The notes beneath the pieces are model-generated. The model was not told the DNA's origin and made no database searches. It was given only the letters and a program-made list of their open reading frames with translations. Shown here piece by piece: positions 1-11,826 of a stretch of 64,000 bases of DNA (position 1 is the first letter of the stretch; each line of letters starts with the position of its first letter). A program made the position numbers and the translations under genes. Origin of the DNA: Cyclina sinensis (Eukaryota; Mollusca; Bivalvia; Venerida; Veneridae); the NCBI GenBank assembly GCA_012932295.1, contig JAAONU010000004.1, positions 5,279,030-5,343,029 of the forward strand. The letters are read 5' to 3'.

Positions 1-45
1 GTTCTGACATTAATTTTTTTTATGCTTATTGTTCTTTGAATATAG

Positions 46-468
46 AAAAGTCAAAAACAGACGTTTATAGAGAAGGTCAGAATGTACTTATTGCTAAAAC
101 AGGAAATGTGTCATGCCCTGTGTCATTATTAAAGATATATTTACAAGCTGTCAGGATTAAGGAAGATTCCAATGAACATATTTGAACCTATTCTTTTCAG
201 TAAAAAATCTGAGCAACTGAGAAAACCGCTGAACGAACCGTTATCATATACTAGAACTAGAGAAATTTTTAAAGAAATGATTAGGATTATATTCTTCTAA
301 ATACGGTTTACATTCTTTTCGATCTGGTGCCGCAACTACGAATGCTATTTTAAAAACTTGTGATAGACTGTTGAAGCGAAATGTTGGAAAAGTGTTTCAG
401 CTAAAGACGGTTAAGTGGAAGATTCATTGAGGGACCGGTTGTCTGTTTCGTTAAACCTGGATTTGTAA
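46..468 (+). pseudogene. Decayed tyrosine recombinase, C-terminal part (Crypton/DIRS-like)
   Basis: Reading across frames gives the C-terminal half of an eukaryotic tyrosine recombinase. KSKTDVYREG and AKTG..CPVSLL come first, then KPLNEPLSYTRTREIF, then LHSFRSGAATTNA, then DRLLKR, and finally EDSLRDRLSVSLNL. The LHS.RSG box and the downstream DRL.KR..W-type segment are typical of Crypton, DIRS and XerD-like recombinases; the catalytic Tyr region is degraded. The frame breaks near 180 (TGA after HI), near 297 (TAA) and near 428 (TGA), so it cannot make one protein. An AG at 44-45 could be an intron acceptor or chance. The 5' part lies before the window or is lost. Family placement between Crypton and DIRS is inference. 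Confidence 0.6.
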
Positions 469-644
469 TTGTGCACTTTCATTATGGACGAGATTGTAAC
501 TGAAATCAGTATTGTAACATTTCAGATAATGTATTAGCTACTGTATTGTGGCTTAGTTGTTTCAATTTATAAAAGTAAATGTTTCGATTGATGGAGATTA
601 TATATCTGTATTTTTCTTTATTTTCTTTAAAATTGATCGCCTTC

Positions 645-925
645 GTTCAACGGGCGGAAATGATGTCCCTAGTTGGGCGGAAATATTACCCATATGAGCG
701 CGAAAATGTTGCCTGAGTTGGGCGGATTGTTGCCCCTAGTTCGGCGGATTGTTGCCCCCTAGTAGGGCGGAAATTTTGCCCTTAGTTGAGCAGATTGTTG
801 CCCCTAGTTGGGCGGATTGTTGCCCCTAGTAAGGCGGAAATGTTGCCCCTAGTTGGGCGGATAGTTGCCCTAGTTGAGCGGATTGTTACCTCTAGTTGGG
901 CTGAAATGTTATCACAGGTTGGCGG
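645..925. repeat. ~22-bp G+C-rich minisatellite
   Basis: About 12 imperfect copies of a unit close to ATTGTTGCCCCTAGTTGGGC plus GG. Units alternate between GGCGGATTGTTGCC and GGCGGAAATGTTGCC forms. The small open frame across it is a by-product of the repeat. Confidence 0.8.
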
Positions 926-1361
926 AGAGCATTGCCTTATGTTCAGCAGGTTTATAATTTTTAGTTATATTGTTTACCATTTTCGCCAGAAACTTACTGA
1001 TTCAATGCTCACATGTTTTTGACTGTTTACGGGAAAAATAGTGTTTGGCCAAAATTGTAAAATAGATTTTTTAGGGATATAACCTGCTGTCACAGCAATC
1101 TACACATTGGACTTGGGTCATCCCGTGTTCTTCCTATTTTGTTGTCGCAGCGTTTACAGACGGAAAGGTTCTGGTATATGTGTATCATGGAAATATTATT
1201 CTTATAATTCATTGCAATGTATTAAAACATTATTTCGACATTATATTAAAACATTTTATTTTGATTGCAACAGCTACTTAAACTTATCTTTTTCGGGACT
1301 TATTCAAGATGCATGGACAATTCTTTCACAGGTTCCTTACTGCTGATACTCTTTGTTTTGC

Positions 1362-1864
1362 TCGATATCTACTACCAAATATTAAGTGTTATTCCTATGT
1401 ATGTGTTGTTTGTTTCTCGCTATAGCTGATTATAGAATAATTGCTGTACTCTCGACATAAGAGAGAGTAAATGAAATTATTTTCGTATCGGATATAGCTG
1501 TAGTGTGGTTTTCTGGCGTGTTAGCTTAACGTAAATCTGTGAATGTCAGTATTTTAAGTTATTAATTGATATTGTCCCGCTCTCCCTCCCAATATACACC
1601 GTATGTTCAAGTACGTATTTCAGTTTCGTTTCAGTGTCGCTTAATTAAACCAGTTCAAGGAGCAGTTGCCATAGAAGCAAGGTACAGACAGACATCCTCT
1701 GATTCCGGAAACAGGCGTAGACATAAAAAACCGATTTATTCATTTTATTTGTATCGATATGTACTATCAAATATTAAGTGTTATTCCTATGTATGTGTTG
1801 TTTGTTTCTCGCTATAGCTGATTAGAGAATAATTGCTTTACTCTCAACATAAGATAGATTAAAT
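1362..1864. repeat. Pair of ~112-bp direct repeats
   Basis: Copy 1 (1362-1475) and copy 2 (1754-1864) share TCGATATNTACTANCAAATATTAAG, the TTCCTATGTATGTGTTGTTT stretch and CTCGCTATAGCTGATTA. The rest of each copy differs only by scattered mismatches. About 280 bp of unrelated sequence lies between. They could be a solo-LTR-like pair or a local duplication; no coding sequence was recognised between them. Confidence 0.65.
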
Positions 1865-3360
1865 ATGCCATTAGAACGGTGAAATGCATCACTGATAAAA
1901 TAAAAATAAATTATTTCAAAACTGAATTATTGTTAGCAAGCTTCTCGTGAGAGTTAACATGGGAAACTGTCCTGTGTTTATGATAACGGCCTCAGTCCCC
2001 ATAAAAGCTAGATATGGTAGGGATTAAGTTTCTTTCTTGTGTGTGTGGGGGGGCGCAATATTTACAGCAACATCTGTGTGGAGTTAAATGCATTCTTCTA
2101 TGGATTTGATATCATATTTGTCAATTAAATAATTTCTGTAATTTGCTTATGTTTAACCGAATTTAAAAAATGTTTTAGCATGGCCAGGTGTCAAGAAAAA
2201 ATTATATGTCATAAACTCTAGGGTCGCACCGTTTCTATGTAGAGTCGAGTTACCTGAAATTAAGAATATTTGTTGGCCTCATTACCCTATAAACCCACTA
2301 CCGCTGTGTTAGTGCCATCCCTTAGATAAGAACCATAAAAATATTTTATTCTATACTATCTCTAAATACTAGTAATCTTAATTTTCGTATTCTACCCTTC
2401 TCCAATTATGCCATCTTTCAATAGCACTTATTCGTCGGTGTGACGTCTTTATTCATGATAATGAAATAAAATTTCAAACTTACGTTTTCGAAATTCTCAA
2501 ATGCCCTTCATGATCTGTGGCATGGATGCTCTTAATTATGTCATCTGTCTTACCTTTATTTATCACTCTCAGGCGTTCTGATGAGGACTTTTTTGTAATA
2601 CAGCCCGTCATCAAAAATGAATGGCTCATGCTTGCTTTGAAAGTTTCTGTTATTGTTCTTGTCATTTTTCATGGAAACGGGATAATTCCCGTATATACAT
2701 ACATATATATATATATACACCCGTGTACGTACGAAGTGTTTATAACTTGCCGACAACAGCTTTCGGTGTCGCTTTTGTTTTCTTTGACCCCCCATTATTT
2801 TACTCTTAAAAAGAAAGAAAAAAAAAATACTTTCTATTTTAGGAGAGGGTTATAAAACTGGTGTTAAAAGATAAACATGATAAAACAAACAAAAAAATCC
2901 GGGAGCGGGAAAATCTTTTCTTCAAAAATAATCAAATTATAATGATTTTTACGAAGGGTGAGGAGAGGGATACAAACTAATCTTTACAAATAATCAAAAG
3001 AATAAATGAAACTATGTAATATTTCATTTCAGGAGTAGAGGTAAAAATGTGAGAGGACACTAAATATTCTTTAGAAATAAACATAATTAACATTAACATA
3101 AATATTGTCGAAGGATGCGAAAAATTGTGTGTGTGTGGGGGGGGGGGAGGCGGCAAACTTTTCCTTAGAAATAACCAAAATGATAAAATTAATAAAAATG
3201 GGTTGGGGTAACAGGAGCAGGGAGTGCAAATTACTCTTTAAAAATAATCAAAATTGGGAGTGGTATTTTTTTTAACTTCCTTCTCCCCTGCCCTGTTTTT
3301 GTATTTGATTCATCAATCTATAGTCTTGCTAATTGTACAATGCATATTTTGAAACTACCT
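1865..3360. other. Non-coding stretch with degenerate repeats
   Basis: No gene recognised. It contains a short (TA)n/(CA)n tract at about 2695-2720. From about 2840 to 3290 there are degenerate ~100-bp units recurring around AGAAATAATCAAAA and GGGAG. A poly-G run lies at about 3137-3150. Confidence 0.4.
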
Positions 3361-3665
3361 CTACCACCAACTACTGCCAGCTTCACGTTTTACTTACTGC
3401 TGTTGCTATCTACTGTTATTGCTAACTTCACGTTTTACCTACTGCTACATTACAGCTACTGCTACTGACAACCTTTCGCTTTACATATTGCTATCTACTG
3501 CAGCTGGCAACTTCACATTTTAAGTACTGCTACTGTCAGCTACTAGATATTGCGATCTTTACCTTTTCTCTTCCGCTACTGCTATCAACTGCTACTGTTA
3601 TCTTTGCGTTTAATTTATTTTCTACTGCTTACTGCTACCGCTTATTGCTACTGCTAATTTCCTAC
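3360..3665. repeat. TACTGC-rich degenerate repeat
   Basis: Repeated CTACTGCTA and CTTCACGTTTTAC words make a degenerate ~60-bp periodic stretch. No coding potential seen. Confidence 0.6.
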
Positions 3666-4765
3666 TTGTGAAACATCAGGATTGTACTGTTGTAGCAAGT
3701 AAAGAAGCTTTATCCAACGTGGACCATTTTTCACTTAAACACAGGCACAGCAAACAAGAATAATAATCTTAAAGTTTTGAATATTTTTTTTTGACCTTGA
3801 ACCTGACTTCAGTTTACCAGGTCTTTTCCGTACCATGACGCCTAATCGTGGTGGAAATATTTTCCTAGCTTGATATAACAATTTTTTTTTGTAACTCACA
3901 ACCATCATGCACTAGTCAGTTTTCTTAAACCCTTTTACAGTATGTTCTTTTTGCCGAATAAGAAACAAATGTTTAATTATTGTAACAAATACTAGGAGAT
4001 ACTGGCTGTAAACAAATACCTTGGTCGCATATTTGCTATACATCTTATTCAAAACCTGTCGCATACAAAAATGACTACATTTGAATATGGCAATTATCTA
4101 ATTTTTACGTAACCAATTTGGTTTAAATGTATTTCTTTGCCTTAAGAAGAATTTGTTGATACTTAAATGTCAACTCGGCCCTATCAAACATATAACAATG
4201 CCAATCTGAACTAAAAATAGTGAGAAGTAAGCTCTGATATGGAAGAATGACGTTCAAAATTCAATGTAACACAATACTGTATCCCAGCTCCGAGATGTCG
4301 ATGTACATACAAAATATAGGCCGTAATTTGAAAATTGGATACGACCTTGCTGATAATAATCAGCGCAATAACAGCTCCCTTATTAGTTTTAAACAATTTT
4401 GAATGCATATTTTTTATAATTGAATGTATTTATACATTCATTTGCGATCATTATATCCGTCATAACAAAGAACCAGTCAGTGCATGGGTAAATGAAATGT
4501 TTCAAAAGAATTTTAATGGTTGAAATAAGATCTTCATACTTTGAAAATATGTAAAAACAAGAAATAAATAAATAGAACAATTCGTTCCAAATAGATAGTT
4601 TTTGACTTGTTCCAAAGCTGAAAGCATCACAGGGGTGTTGGATGCTGCGTATATTATTGCAATGACATTAGTATGCGAAACTTACAACGTAGATGTCGTT
4701 ATAAGTGGAGTTTACTGTAACTATTTTCCGAAAACCACGTGACCGTAACTATGAGACGTCATTCG
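3666..4765. other. No gene recognised
   Basis: A+T-rich sequence with only short chance open frames. Nothing recognisable was found on either strand. Confidence 0.4.
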
Positions 4766-4837
4766 GCTTATATACATTTTGATATTAGTCGAGCTTTGGA
4801 CAGAACAAAGTCGGATGTTTCGTCGCTCAACTTTCAG
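4766..4837 (+). promoter_or_regulatory. Possible promoter with non-coding first exon
   Basis: A TATATAC box at about 4769 follows a CRE-like GACGTCAT (4755-4762). About 65 bp further on, CTTTCAG|GTAAGAAC is a strong splice donor (GT at 4838). The layout fits a short 5'UTR exon spliced to something downstream, conceivably the GTPase gene at 11.6 kb, but no link is shown in the sequence. Confidence 0.25.
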
Positions 4838-5549
4838 GTAAGAACTTTAAATAACTTTTTTGCATCATCATAATTATCCAATAAACCTCTTTTTTATTTT
4901 TTGCGGAGATATTAACCCACAAGCTTTGAAGTAGTACAGATATAAAGGACATTACAATAGATGATACTTAATATAAGATCAATCAGTTCGTTAAGGACAC
5001 TTCTGTGCTTTAAATACTTTAAACGAATCTTGAATGAATTCTCAGGTTTAAAGGTGGCTTTTGAAAAAAAAGACATGTGGTTCATATAGGATCACTTAAA
5101 CAAACTACTAGAGCAATAAAAACGTAGAAGGAATTAAATTGGAATACTAAATGTTTAAGTTTCTTAGACTGGTCTTTCATGTTGACTTTAGGAAAAATGA
5201 ATGAAATAATCTTTTAAGACAAAATTGAAAAAGATAAAAATAGAATCACACATTCGAAAAAGAGAAAATTACTTCTTTCGGTAAATTAACAGTTATAAAA
5301 TCCCTGCTTTTATCAATTTTATCACACCTCTTTGTACATTTACCTTATCCGTTAACGCATACTTCGCATTAGTAGATACTTTTTTATTATTTTGTTTCTA
5401 TTTTTGTTAAGGGATATTCAGAGGGTGGTTTTAAATGGTTGATATTACTACTTATATAAAATATTTGAAACCTACGTGGTTACAATGATTAGTAATTGCT
5501 GGTAACAGTAAATTCTTTAAGTTTAATAGAAAACAAAATCTATAACAGT

Positions 5550-6027
5550 GTGGCCATACCACATGGTAAATGATGTCATTTAGGCTGTCGCGAGCAGCAA
5601 TAGTGTCTGTACGTGCGTGCGTACGACTCGATTTGGAGGAGAAAACTGCTGTATTTCATTTCTTCATCAATTTAAATGGTATATAGCGCATGCGAAGCGG
5701 AATATTATGCCCAACGCATTGGCCCTGATGATTCTTTTGTCAGATATACAGAATATTACAACATTCGAGAAAACCGATGCGCTTTACGCGATAGCAAACA
5801 TACTGTTACGAACGATTTATTTCACAAATGTAAAGAAAACTGTTCATCTGGCAAAAGAATTATTAGGGCAAGTATGTAGGACATCATTTTCCACTTCGCA
5901 TGCACTATGTCCCCTATATATTGATGAAGAATTAAAATACTTACCGCAGTTTTCTCCTCCGAATCGAGTCAAAAAAATGCTGCTACCGACAGCCAAAATG
6001 ACATCATATACGACGTGGTATGGCCAC
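5550..6027. mobile_element. MITE-like element with ~110-bp terminal inverted repeats
   Basis: The left end (5550-5680) reads GTGGCCATACCACATGGTAA, then ATGATGTCATTTAGGCTGTCG, GACTCGATT.GGAGGAGAAAACTGC and TTCTTCATCAAT. The reverse complement of 5915-6027 carries the same blocks in the same order. Total length is about 478 bp. The 150-codon open frame covering it runs through both inverted repeats and is probably not a gene. No clear target duplication was seen. Confidence 0.75.
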
Positions 6028-6110
6028 CTGTATATACCGTTTACTTATGGTAAATATAACATTACATAGCAACTTTACAAAAGCATTACTTCTAGAAGGA
6101 TGCGTTGTGT

Positions 6111-6590
6111 GCTTTTTATGCCCCCACAAAGTGGGGAGCATATAGCGTTGCACTTGTCCGTCCGTCCGTCCGTACGTCTGTCCGTACGTCCCGAAATCTT
6201 GTGAACGCAACTCCTCTTAAACCGGATGGCAGATTTTGCTTAAACTTCCAGGGATGAACAACCTTAATGTGTAGATGGCAGTAAAGGAAGGAATTTTCGC
6301 TGCGACCAAATTTAACAGAATTATGGCCCTTTGTTGATTTTTTCACTATATACTATGTAGAAATTTTGTGAACGCAACTCCTCTTAAACCGGATGGCAGA
6401 TTTTGCTTAAACTTCCAGGGATGAACAACCTTAATGTGTAGATGGTAGTAAAGGAAGGAATTTTTGCTGCGACCAAATTTAACAGAATTATGGTCCTTTG
6501 TTGATTTTTTCACTATATACCATATAGAATTTTTTTATACCTTCAAGCACTAAGAATTTGTCAAGCGTGCTGTCCATCCGACAGCCCTTG
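6111..6590. repeat. GTCC-type interspersed repeat with 167-bp tandem duplication
   Basis: It begins with the inverted CCCCCACAAAGTGGGG and a (GTCC)n-like run at 6156-6190. Two nearly identical 167-bp units follow (6192-6358 and 6359-6525). Both carry GTGAACGCAACTCCTCTTAA and CAGGGATGAACAACCTTAAT, and both end in TTGATTTTTTCACTATATAC. Related GTCCGTCC starts occur at about 29950 and 37298. Confidence 0.75.
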
Positions 6591-7014
6591 TTTCAGTATA
6601 AAATATCTAACTTTGAAATAAAAGGACAGCATTAATAATATACAAAACACCTCAATTCATTTGCAACTACAGAAAAAAATTGTTTCCCACCTAAATCTTA
6701 CATACAGAATATACATGCTCTTGTTTATGAGCACGTATGCATAGTAGGGGCATCCGTGTCCTATGGACACAGTTCTAGTTTTAAATTAATGTACTTTATT
6801 CCAGTTTAAACCATGAACATTGTTTAAATTTTCCGCTTTCTATTACCGTATGATAAAAACTGATAAAACGTTCATATTTTTAAAATCTAGCAGGCTGCTA
6901 ACTTTACGGTAATGTAAGTTTTACAAAATAGAAAATGAATATTATGAATTACTTAAAACATCTTGGACATCGGGTATCGAACCCATGTTTCTGAAGTTGT
7001 TCTGCCATTCTGCT
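6591..7014. other. No gene recognised
   Basis: A+T-rich sequence with no recognised feature. GGGTATCGAACCCAT at about 6970 resembles a tRNA T-arm, but no tRNA fold could be built around it. Confidence 0.3.
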
Positions 7015-7385
7015 ATTCTGTTGAATTTCTTCTGCTATTCTGTTAATCTGCTATTTTGCTGATGTTAGTCTTCTAGTCTGCTAGTCTGCTGAAGTTAGTC
7101 TGCTAGTCTGCTACTCTGCTAAAGTTAGTCTGCTAGTCTGCTTAAGTTAGTCTGCTAGTCTGGTTGTCTGATGAAGTTAGTCTGCTAGTCTGCTGAAATT
7201 AGTCTGCTAGTCTGCTGAAGTTAGTCTGCTAAAGTTAGTCTTCTAGTCTGCTTTTTCTGCTGAAGTTAGTCTGCTTGTCAGCTAGTCTGCTGAAGTTAGT
7301 CTACTATTCTGCTAGTCTGCTTAAGTTAGTCTGCTACTCTGCTGAAGTTAGTCTGCTAGTCTGCTGAAGTTAGTCTGCTAGTCTG
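7015..7385. repeat. ~22-bp TCTGCTAG minisatellite
   Basis: About 16 imperfect copies of AGTCTGCTAGTCTGCTGAAG plus TT. Some units are expanded by an extra AGTCTGCT. Confidence 0.85.
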
Positions 7386-7399
7386 TTTACTTCACAGAG

Positions 7400-7860
7400 A
7401 CTTATGACAAGGGAATAATACCAGTAATAGATATTGTCAAAAAAGATGGTGATAAAATAGATAAGGCAGAACTGGAAAGAATAAATAAAATAAAACCGGT
7501 ATTAAGTAAAAGAAAAAGTATACATCATATGTACAACATTTTATAGAAAATAGGGACATCCCATATGTTTTGAAAAAATGTCACATCTTTTTGTTTCAAA
7601 CTGAAACTTTAGAATGGGAAAAACATATACAATTGGATTTTCGTAATTAGTCAAGACACTCATATGCAGGGGTTTCAAACCAGAATAATTCACCGAATAT
7701 TTTGAACTAGTGTATTGTTGTTAAATACGTGGATAATTAAAACAGAATAATGGTCTCTTTGTAAAAATGATAGGGAATTTTCATTTCACTTGTTCTGGGA
7801 ATGTACAAAAATTATACACAGCCTTTAAATAAAGATGTCCAAAATGCAGAAACTTACACG
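7400..7860 (+). pseudogene. Non-LTR retrotransposon relic, C-terminal zinc-knuckle region
   Basis: Scattered frames give EWEKHIQLDF, then GFQTRIIHRIF, then CKNDREFSFHLFWECTK. This order matches the end of L1/Tx1-type ORF2 proteins: a WEK..L block, WFQ.RILHRIL, and C..C...E...HLFWEC. Stops and frameshifts separate the pieces, so it is dead. The minisatellite before it probably marks the broken 5' side. Confidence 0.6.
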
Positions 7861-8081
7861 ACGCACATTTTTACGTAAATGCTAAATCTTTCATACTGGG
7901 ATTATTCACTGTTATGTGTAATAGAAAGTAAACAGTCAAAGGGTGTGTGACATTTTCACATTTTCTCGATGTTTTCTAGTGCACACAGTATAGATACGAG
8001 CGTAGATGTTGTGTATAATATGCAAACAGGCAAAGCCTATGAAACTGGGAAGTTTCTTATTTGTAACCAAATACAGATTTA

Positions 8082-8109
8082 AAACACACACACACACGCG
8101 CGCGCGCAC
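8082..8109. repeat. (CA)n(CG)n dinucleotide tract
   Basis: An uninterrupted alternating purine-pyrimidine run, ACACAC passing into CGCGCG. Nearby 8143-8175 resembles the 3' end of the SINE seen at 33.3 kb (CGGTTGCCC..ATG and CCCC.TGAAGAG). Confidence 0.7.
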
Positions 8110-8179
8110 TATTGTTGACGTCGTTCTTATTGTTAGCATCGGTTGCCCCTATGGCAAATGCCCCTTGAAGAGTTTAGTT

Positions 8180-9125
8180 ATGAAGTGACTTTAATTTCCG
8201 CTCTAAATACCATTTTATATTGATATAATTAATTCAATTTAAAATTCTAGTTGATTTGGATTTATTTATGCGCTTCCAAAAGAGCCAGTTCTAACAAAGA
8301 GAGTGGTTGTATTTCTCAATATTCATATATTAGAATTAGAATCATAGACGTGCTGGTTCCGACTGGTTCGTCTAAAGTAGGGGATGAAAACAATTGTTTA
8401 AAGTAAAACGTTATCCATGCAGATCACTGCTACAATTCAATAGAAGTTGTAATTGAATAAGGTAACATAAGACGTAAAGCAAATATACGACAAATGGGAC
8501 GTGTGCATTTATCTTGATCATGTCTAAGGATTTTCAGTATCAGTGGCGAAAAACTTTCCATTCGAGATATAAGGGCATTGTGCTTTCCTCAATAGTTGAT
8601 ACAATATCATTTTATTCTTGTTTTACAAATACAAGTTTTAAAGGGTATAAGATAACTTACTAGTGCATAATTGTTTCTGATTTAAAAAAAAAAGTAATAC
8701 CAGAGAATTTTAAAATACATAGGCAAATATTCCAATCACGTTTAAATGTTACTGAAGTCAGATTCAATGTCAAATATTGATACACAAACATTGTAGAATA
8801 ATATCCATCTGTATGCTTGTGTCTGTGTGTAAGTGAAGATGGTCGACGTTGAATAAGATTCTTTACTTGCTACAAAAATGAAATTCTTTCACTAATTTCA
8901 TATTATATTTCCCTTTTAATAGCACTGTTACAAGCCTGATTTTCGTAGACAGTACCCTACGGAAAAAATTGGATTTTAAATATGGCACAGGTTCGTTTAT
9001 CATTTAGTAGATGTTAATATATATTTTATATATGGTGGATGATTCAATGTAGAGCGCCTTTCTCAATAATAAGGATAATTAGTTCAAGTCGTAGCCGAAC
9101 AATTGTTTCAAGCAACCAACTTGTA
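8180..9125. other. No gene recognised
   Basis: A+T-rich non-coding sequence with no recognised coding, RNA or mobile feature. Confidence 0.35.
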
Positions 9126-10330
9126 TTCTACGGGGTGTCCAAGAATATATGTCCACTTAACAAATGCTAATAGTTTTTATAGAAATGTCATACATTAGCA
9201 AATTATATCTCAAATTATATCTCATTTGATAGGGTACATAAACATGTTTTTTGTACATCTAAAAGTATTATGATCATTATTTTACAGTTTCTATAATATA
9301 TGTTCAAAGTGACCGCCTTTTTTGGGGGCATGACCAGCTAAATCCGCTCTCTAAAGTTTAGTCTGATGTTGGCACATATATCTCTTGGGTTTTTGTATCT
9401 GATTTTTCTACGAATATTGCCTTAAAATTTGTAGTGGAAGTTGGTTCGGGGTACTAACATTGTCTTTCAAGTACCCCACAGGTGAAATTCCAGGGGATAA
9501 AGGTCTGGGGATAAAGAGGCTATATGTTGTCAGTTTTCAACGAAATCAAGCGGTCACCAAATGTTTGCTCTAACTATTTCAAAAGTGTGGGGTGTTGCCC
9601 TGTCTTGTTAAAACCAACATTTTTCAATCACTGTTTTTCCAATTAGTTCTGGAATTAACCTATTCTGTAGAATTTAATAATATCTTTCAGTAGTAACTGT
9701 ACAAGGATCGCCCTTCTCCGCGTAAAAGATTTCTCAGATGCACTCGTGGCAGCCCAGATGGCAACTTTATAACTCTGCAGCTGCCTCTCGTCATGAAAGT
9801 TAAGTTTGGTAGATCCCTAAAACCTGATATTTTGTTTATTGACATAGCAATCAAGATAAATGTGTGATTTATCGCTAAACCAAATATTGTCTGTTAACTC
9901 TTTATATGATCGCATCCATTTTGCAAATACAAGCCTCTGTGAAACGACATCGTCTTTTAAGTGTTGCATAATTGATTTTTTATAAGCTGTTATTTTCAAG
10001 TCATATTTTAAAATTCTGTGCATTGTAGATTTACGTACAGTTCTAAATTTATGTGTAACGTCATTCAGTACCTTTCCTACAGATGTTTTTTGTAGTTTCA
10101 CCTACAACTTCAGACACCTCTTGAATCTGTCATTCGGATCGTGCAGTTCTCGGTCTCCTGATATTGTCTTTCCTGCGATCTGAAACTGTTCCATGCTGCC
10201 CAAATCTTTTGAACCACACTAATGATTTGCTTATTGGAAGGTGCCTTTACTAGAGGATGCATATTAATAAATTTTCTCTGCACAATAGATAGATTTTTTC
10301 ATAATAGAGCTTCAATTTCTTTTATGGAGG
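9126..10330 (-). pseudogene. Mariner-like (IS630/Tc1-mariner) transposase relic
   Basis: Read on the minus strand from about 10260, the pieces come in family order. A helix-turn-helix part comes first (FGQHGTVSDRRK..RRPRTARS). QIQEVSEVVGE and RKSTMHRILKYDLKITAYK follow. Then comes a catalytic-domain block, WFSDKSHIYLD.YVNKQNIRF, with the first acidic residue (Asp). After stops there are VAIWAATSAS, QGNTPHF, SLSPDLYPLEFHLWGYLKDNV and a terminal KKGGHFEHIL-type block. It has several stops and shifts. The left boundary near 9126 shows GGGGTGTCCAAGAATATATG, a mariner-style terminus; the other terminus is eroded. Confidence 0.8.
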
Positions 10331-11597
10331 TTTGAATAAAAAAATAAAGAAAATAAAAGGCAATATTAATTTCTACACGTTATTTGTAAAATTCATCTGT
10401 AAATTTAAAAAAGAAAGGTTGCCAACATGGTATTATCCAGCGCTGTCCATGCTTGGTGATTAACCCTTCTACAGTTGATAATTTCGATCACCTCATTGTT
10501 TGCATGACGGACGGCAGGGGTTTGAGAGTTTATGGAGGTTTCAAAGGAAATATATATAAGAACGTAGACCATCGACCAGTCTCTTTTATTCCTGCCATCG
10601 TGTTCTTGCTTATTTTACTCCAGATGCTCTGGTCTCAGTAAGGTCACTTAGTACCTACCTTTTTCAGTTTATAATGATATTAGCTTTTTATGTTTTATAT
10701 GTTTGTGTGCTTTTGTATGCAACATTGTCTAGTTGATGGATGAGTTCGAGTTAATTCACCAAGACATCTTGTTCTTGTTCTTATGAAATCCTGTTGGGGC
10801 AAGTGTGAGATTGGGGCTTCCTAGAACTTGATTTAAATCTCTAGTGTCAGATGCTTTGCTTATGGTCGATCCAAGGCGGTAACCCATTGGGTTCTCATTT
10901 TCGTTAATTGTTTCTGGAGTACTTTTTTACTTGATCTATAAATTAATTCATGCTATCTTTTCCTCTACTGCTGACTGTTTGGGAAGCTTTTTTTACGTTG
11001 GTTTTCCTGATATGTTTTTCCTCTTTTTTATTTTATTTCAACCAAAGTTGGCTAGCAATAGATCTTGTTTCTTTCGTGAGCTGGCCAGATAGAGTCATGG
11101 GCTTTAGAGTTCTAGCCCCCTTAAAGATTTTGTATAGTCTTACATAGGAAATAAACTTTATATCATTTTTGTCAGAAACCATGGTAAACGAGGCTAAAAG
11201 TTTGTTTTCTACCTTTCGTCATAGAGTCTTTATTAATGAATGGTTGTTTAGATGTTTCATATATAGACATTTTGCATGAACCTCTACCATTACCTGGGGC
11301 CGAAGTCAACGAGGCTATTAATATTTTTTTTCTACTTTACCCCATATTACGTTCATTTACTGATTAATATCTTGGATATTTAGTATGTTGGTTCCTTGTA
11401 TGGACTTCTACTCTTTTGTTTAAAGTAACCGGGTGAATGTCAAGGTCACCTAGACTTACAATAGATGTTTCTACATTTTGTCATAGACACTTTTTACTGA
11501 CCAATATTTAAAGAATAAATTTGTTCTAGGTTTTGGGTAAGTCAGTATCGCCCATTATGATACAAAATCAGTCTATTTTTCTTGATATTTATGCTAA
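10331..11597. other. Non-coding stretch with degenerate tandem repeat
   Basis: No gene recognised. From about 11180 to 11530, three degenerate ~145-bp units share CATAGA(G/C)(T/A)CTTTTTA and GAAGTCAACGAGGCTA-type words. One AAGGTCACC lies within. They may be a worn copy of the AGGTCA family seen at 16.4 kb. Confidence 0.35.
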
Positions 11598-11633
11598 ATG
11601 AGTATTTAAAAAGTCCTTCGCAATTCAGTTAAT
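11598..11633 (+). promoter_or_regulatory. Possible TATA/initiator just before the GTPase gene start
   Basis: TATTTAAA at 11603-11610 is followed by an initiator-like TCAGTT at 11625-11630 and the ATG at 11634. If used, the 5'UTR would be only a few nucleotides. An upstream untranslated exon is an equally open alternative. Confidence 0.3.
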
Positions 11634-11826
11634 ATGGGTGTGGACTTAGAAACCTACCGCGGACGGATAGGAAACTTTGGATCCGGAAATGGCATTGATG
11701 TTGTAACACTCACATATGTTGTAAATTTCAATGGAGGCATCAGAGTTACTGGAAGTGTGTTGTTCATCGGACTACTTCTCCTTATGGCCGGCATTGAATC
11801 TAACCCAGGACCACCTACAAAATGTG
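11634..11826 (+). CDS. Exon 1: hydrophobic leader with 2A-like motif
   Basis: The ATG opens 64 codons ending in a phase-1 donor (TGTG|GTATGA). Residues ~42-52 are a hydrophobic run (VLFIGLLLLMA), followed directly by GIESNPGP at residues 53-60 (11790-11813) and then PPTKC. 2A peptides (consensus D-V/I-E-x-N-P-G-P) cause ribosomes to skip the Gly-Pro bond, here Gly59/Pro60. The usual Asp is replaced by Gly, which may weaken activity. Known N-terminal 2A leaders, reported for echinoderm immune-receptor-like proteins, double as signal sequences when skipping fails. The hydrophobic run would fit that role. It could instead be a captured retrotransposon leader, since 2A motifs are common there. 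Confidence 0.65.

Noticed and set aside
1390..1865. Intact LTR retrotransposon between direct repeats
   Set aside because: The repeats are only 390 bp apart with no primer-binding site, polypurine tract or coding sequence between them.
5617..6069. 150-codon open frame on the plus strand
   Set aside because: It spans the inverted repeats and centre of a MITE. The two ends are each other's complement, and no domain is recognisable.
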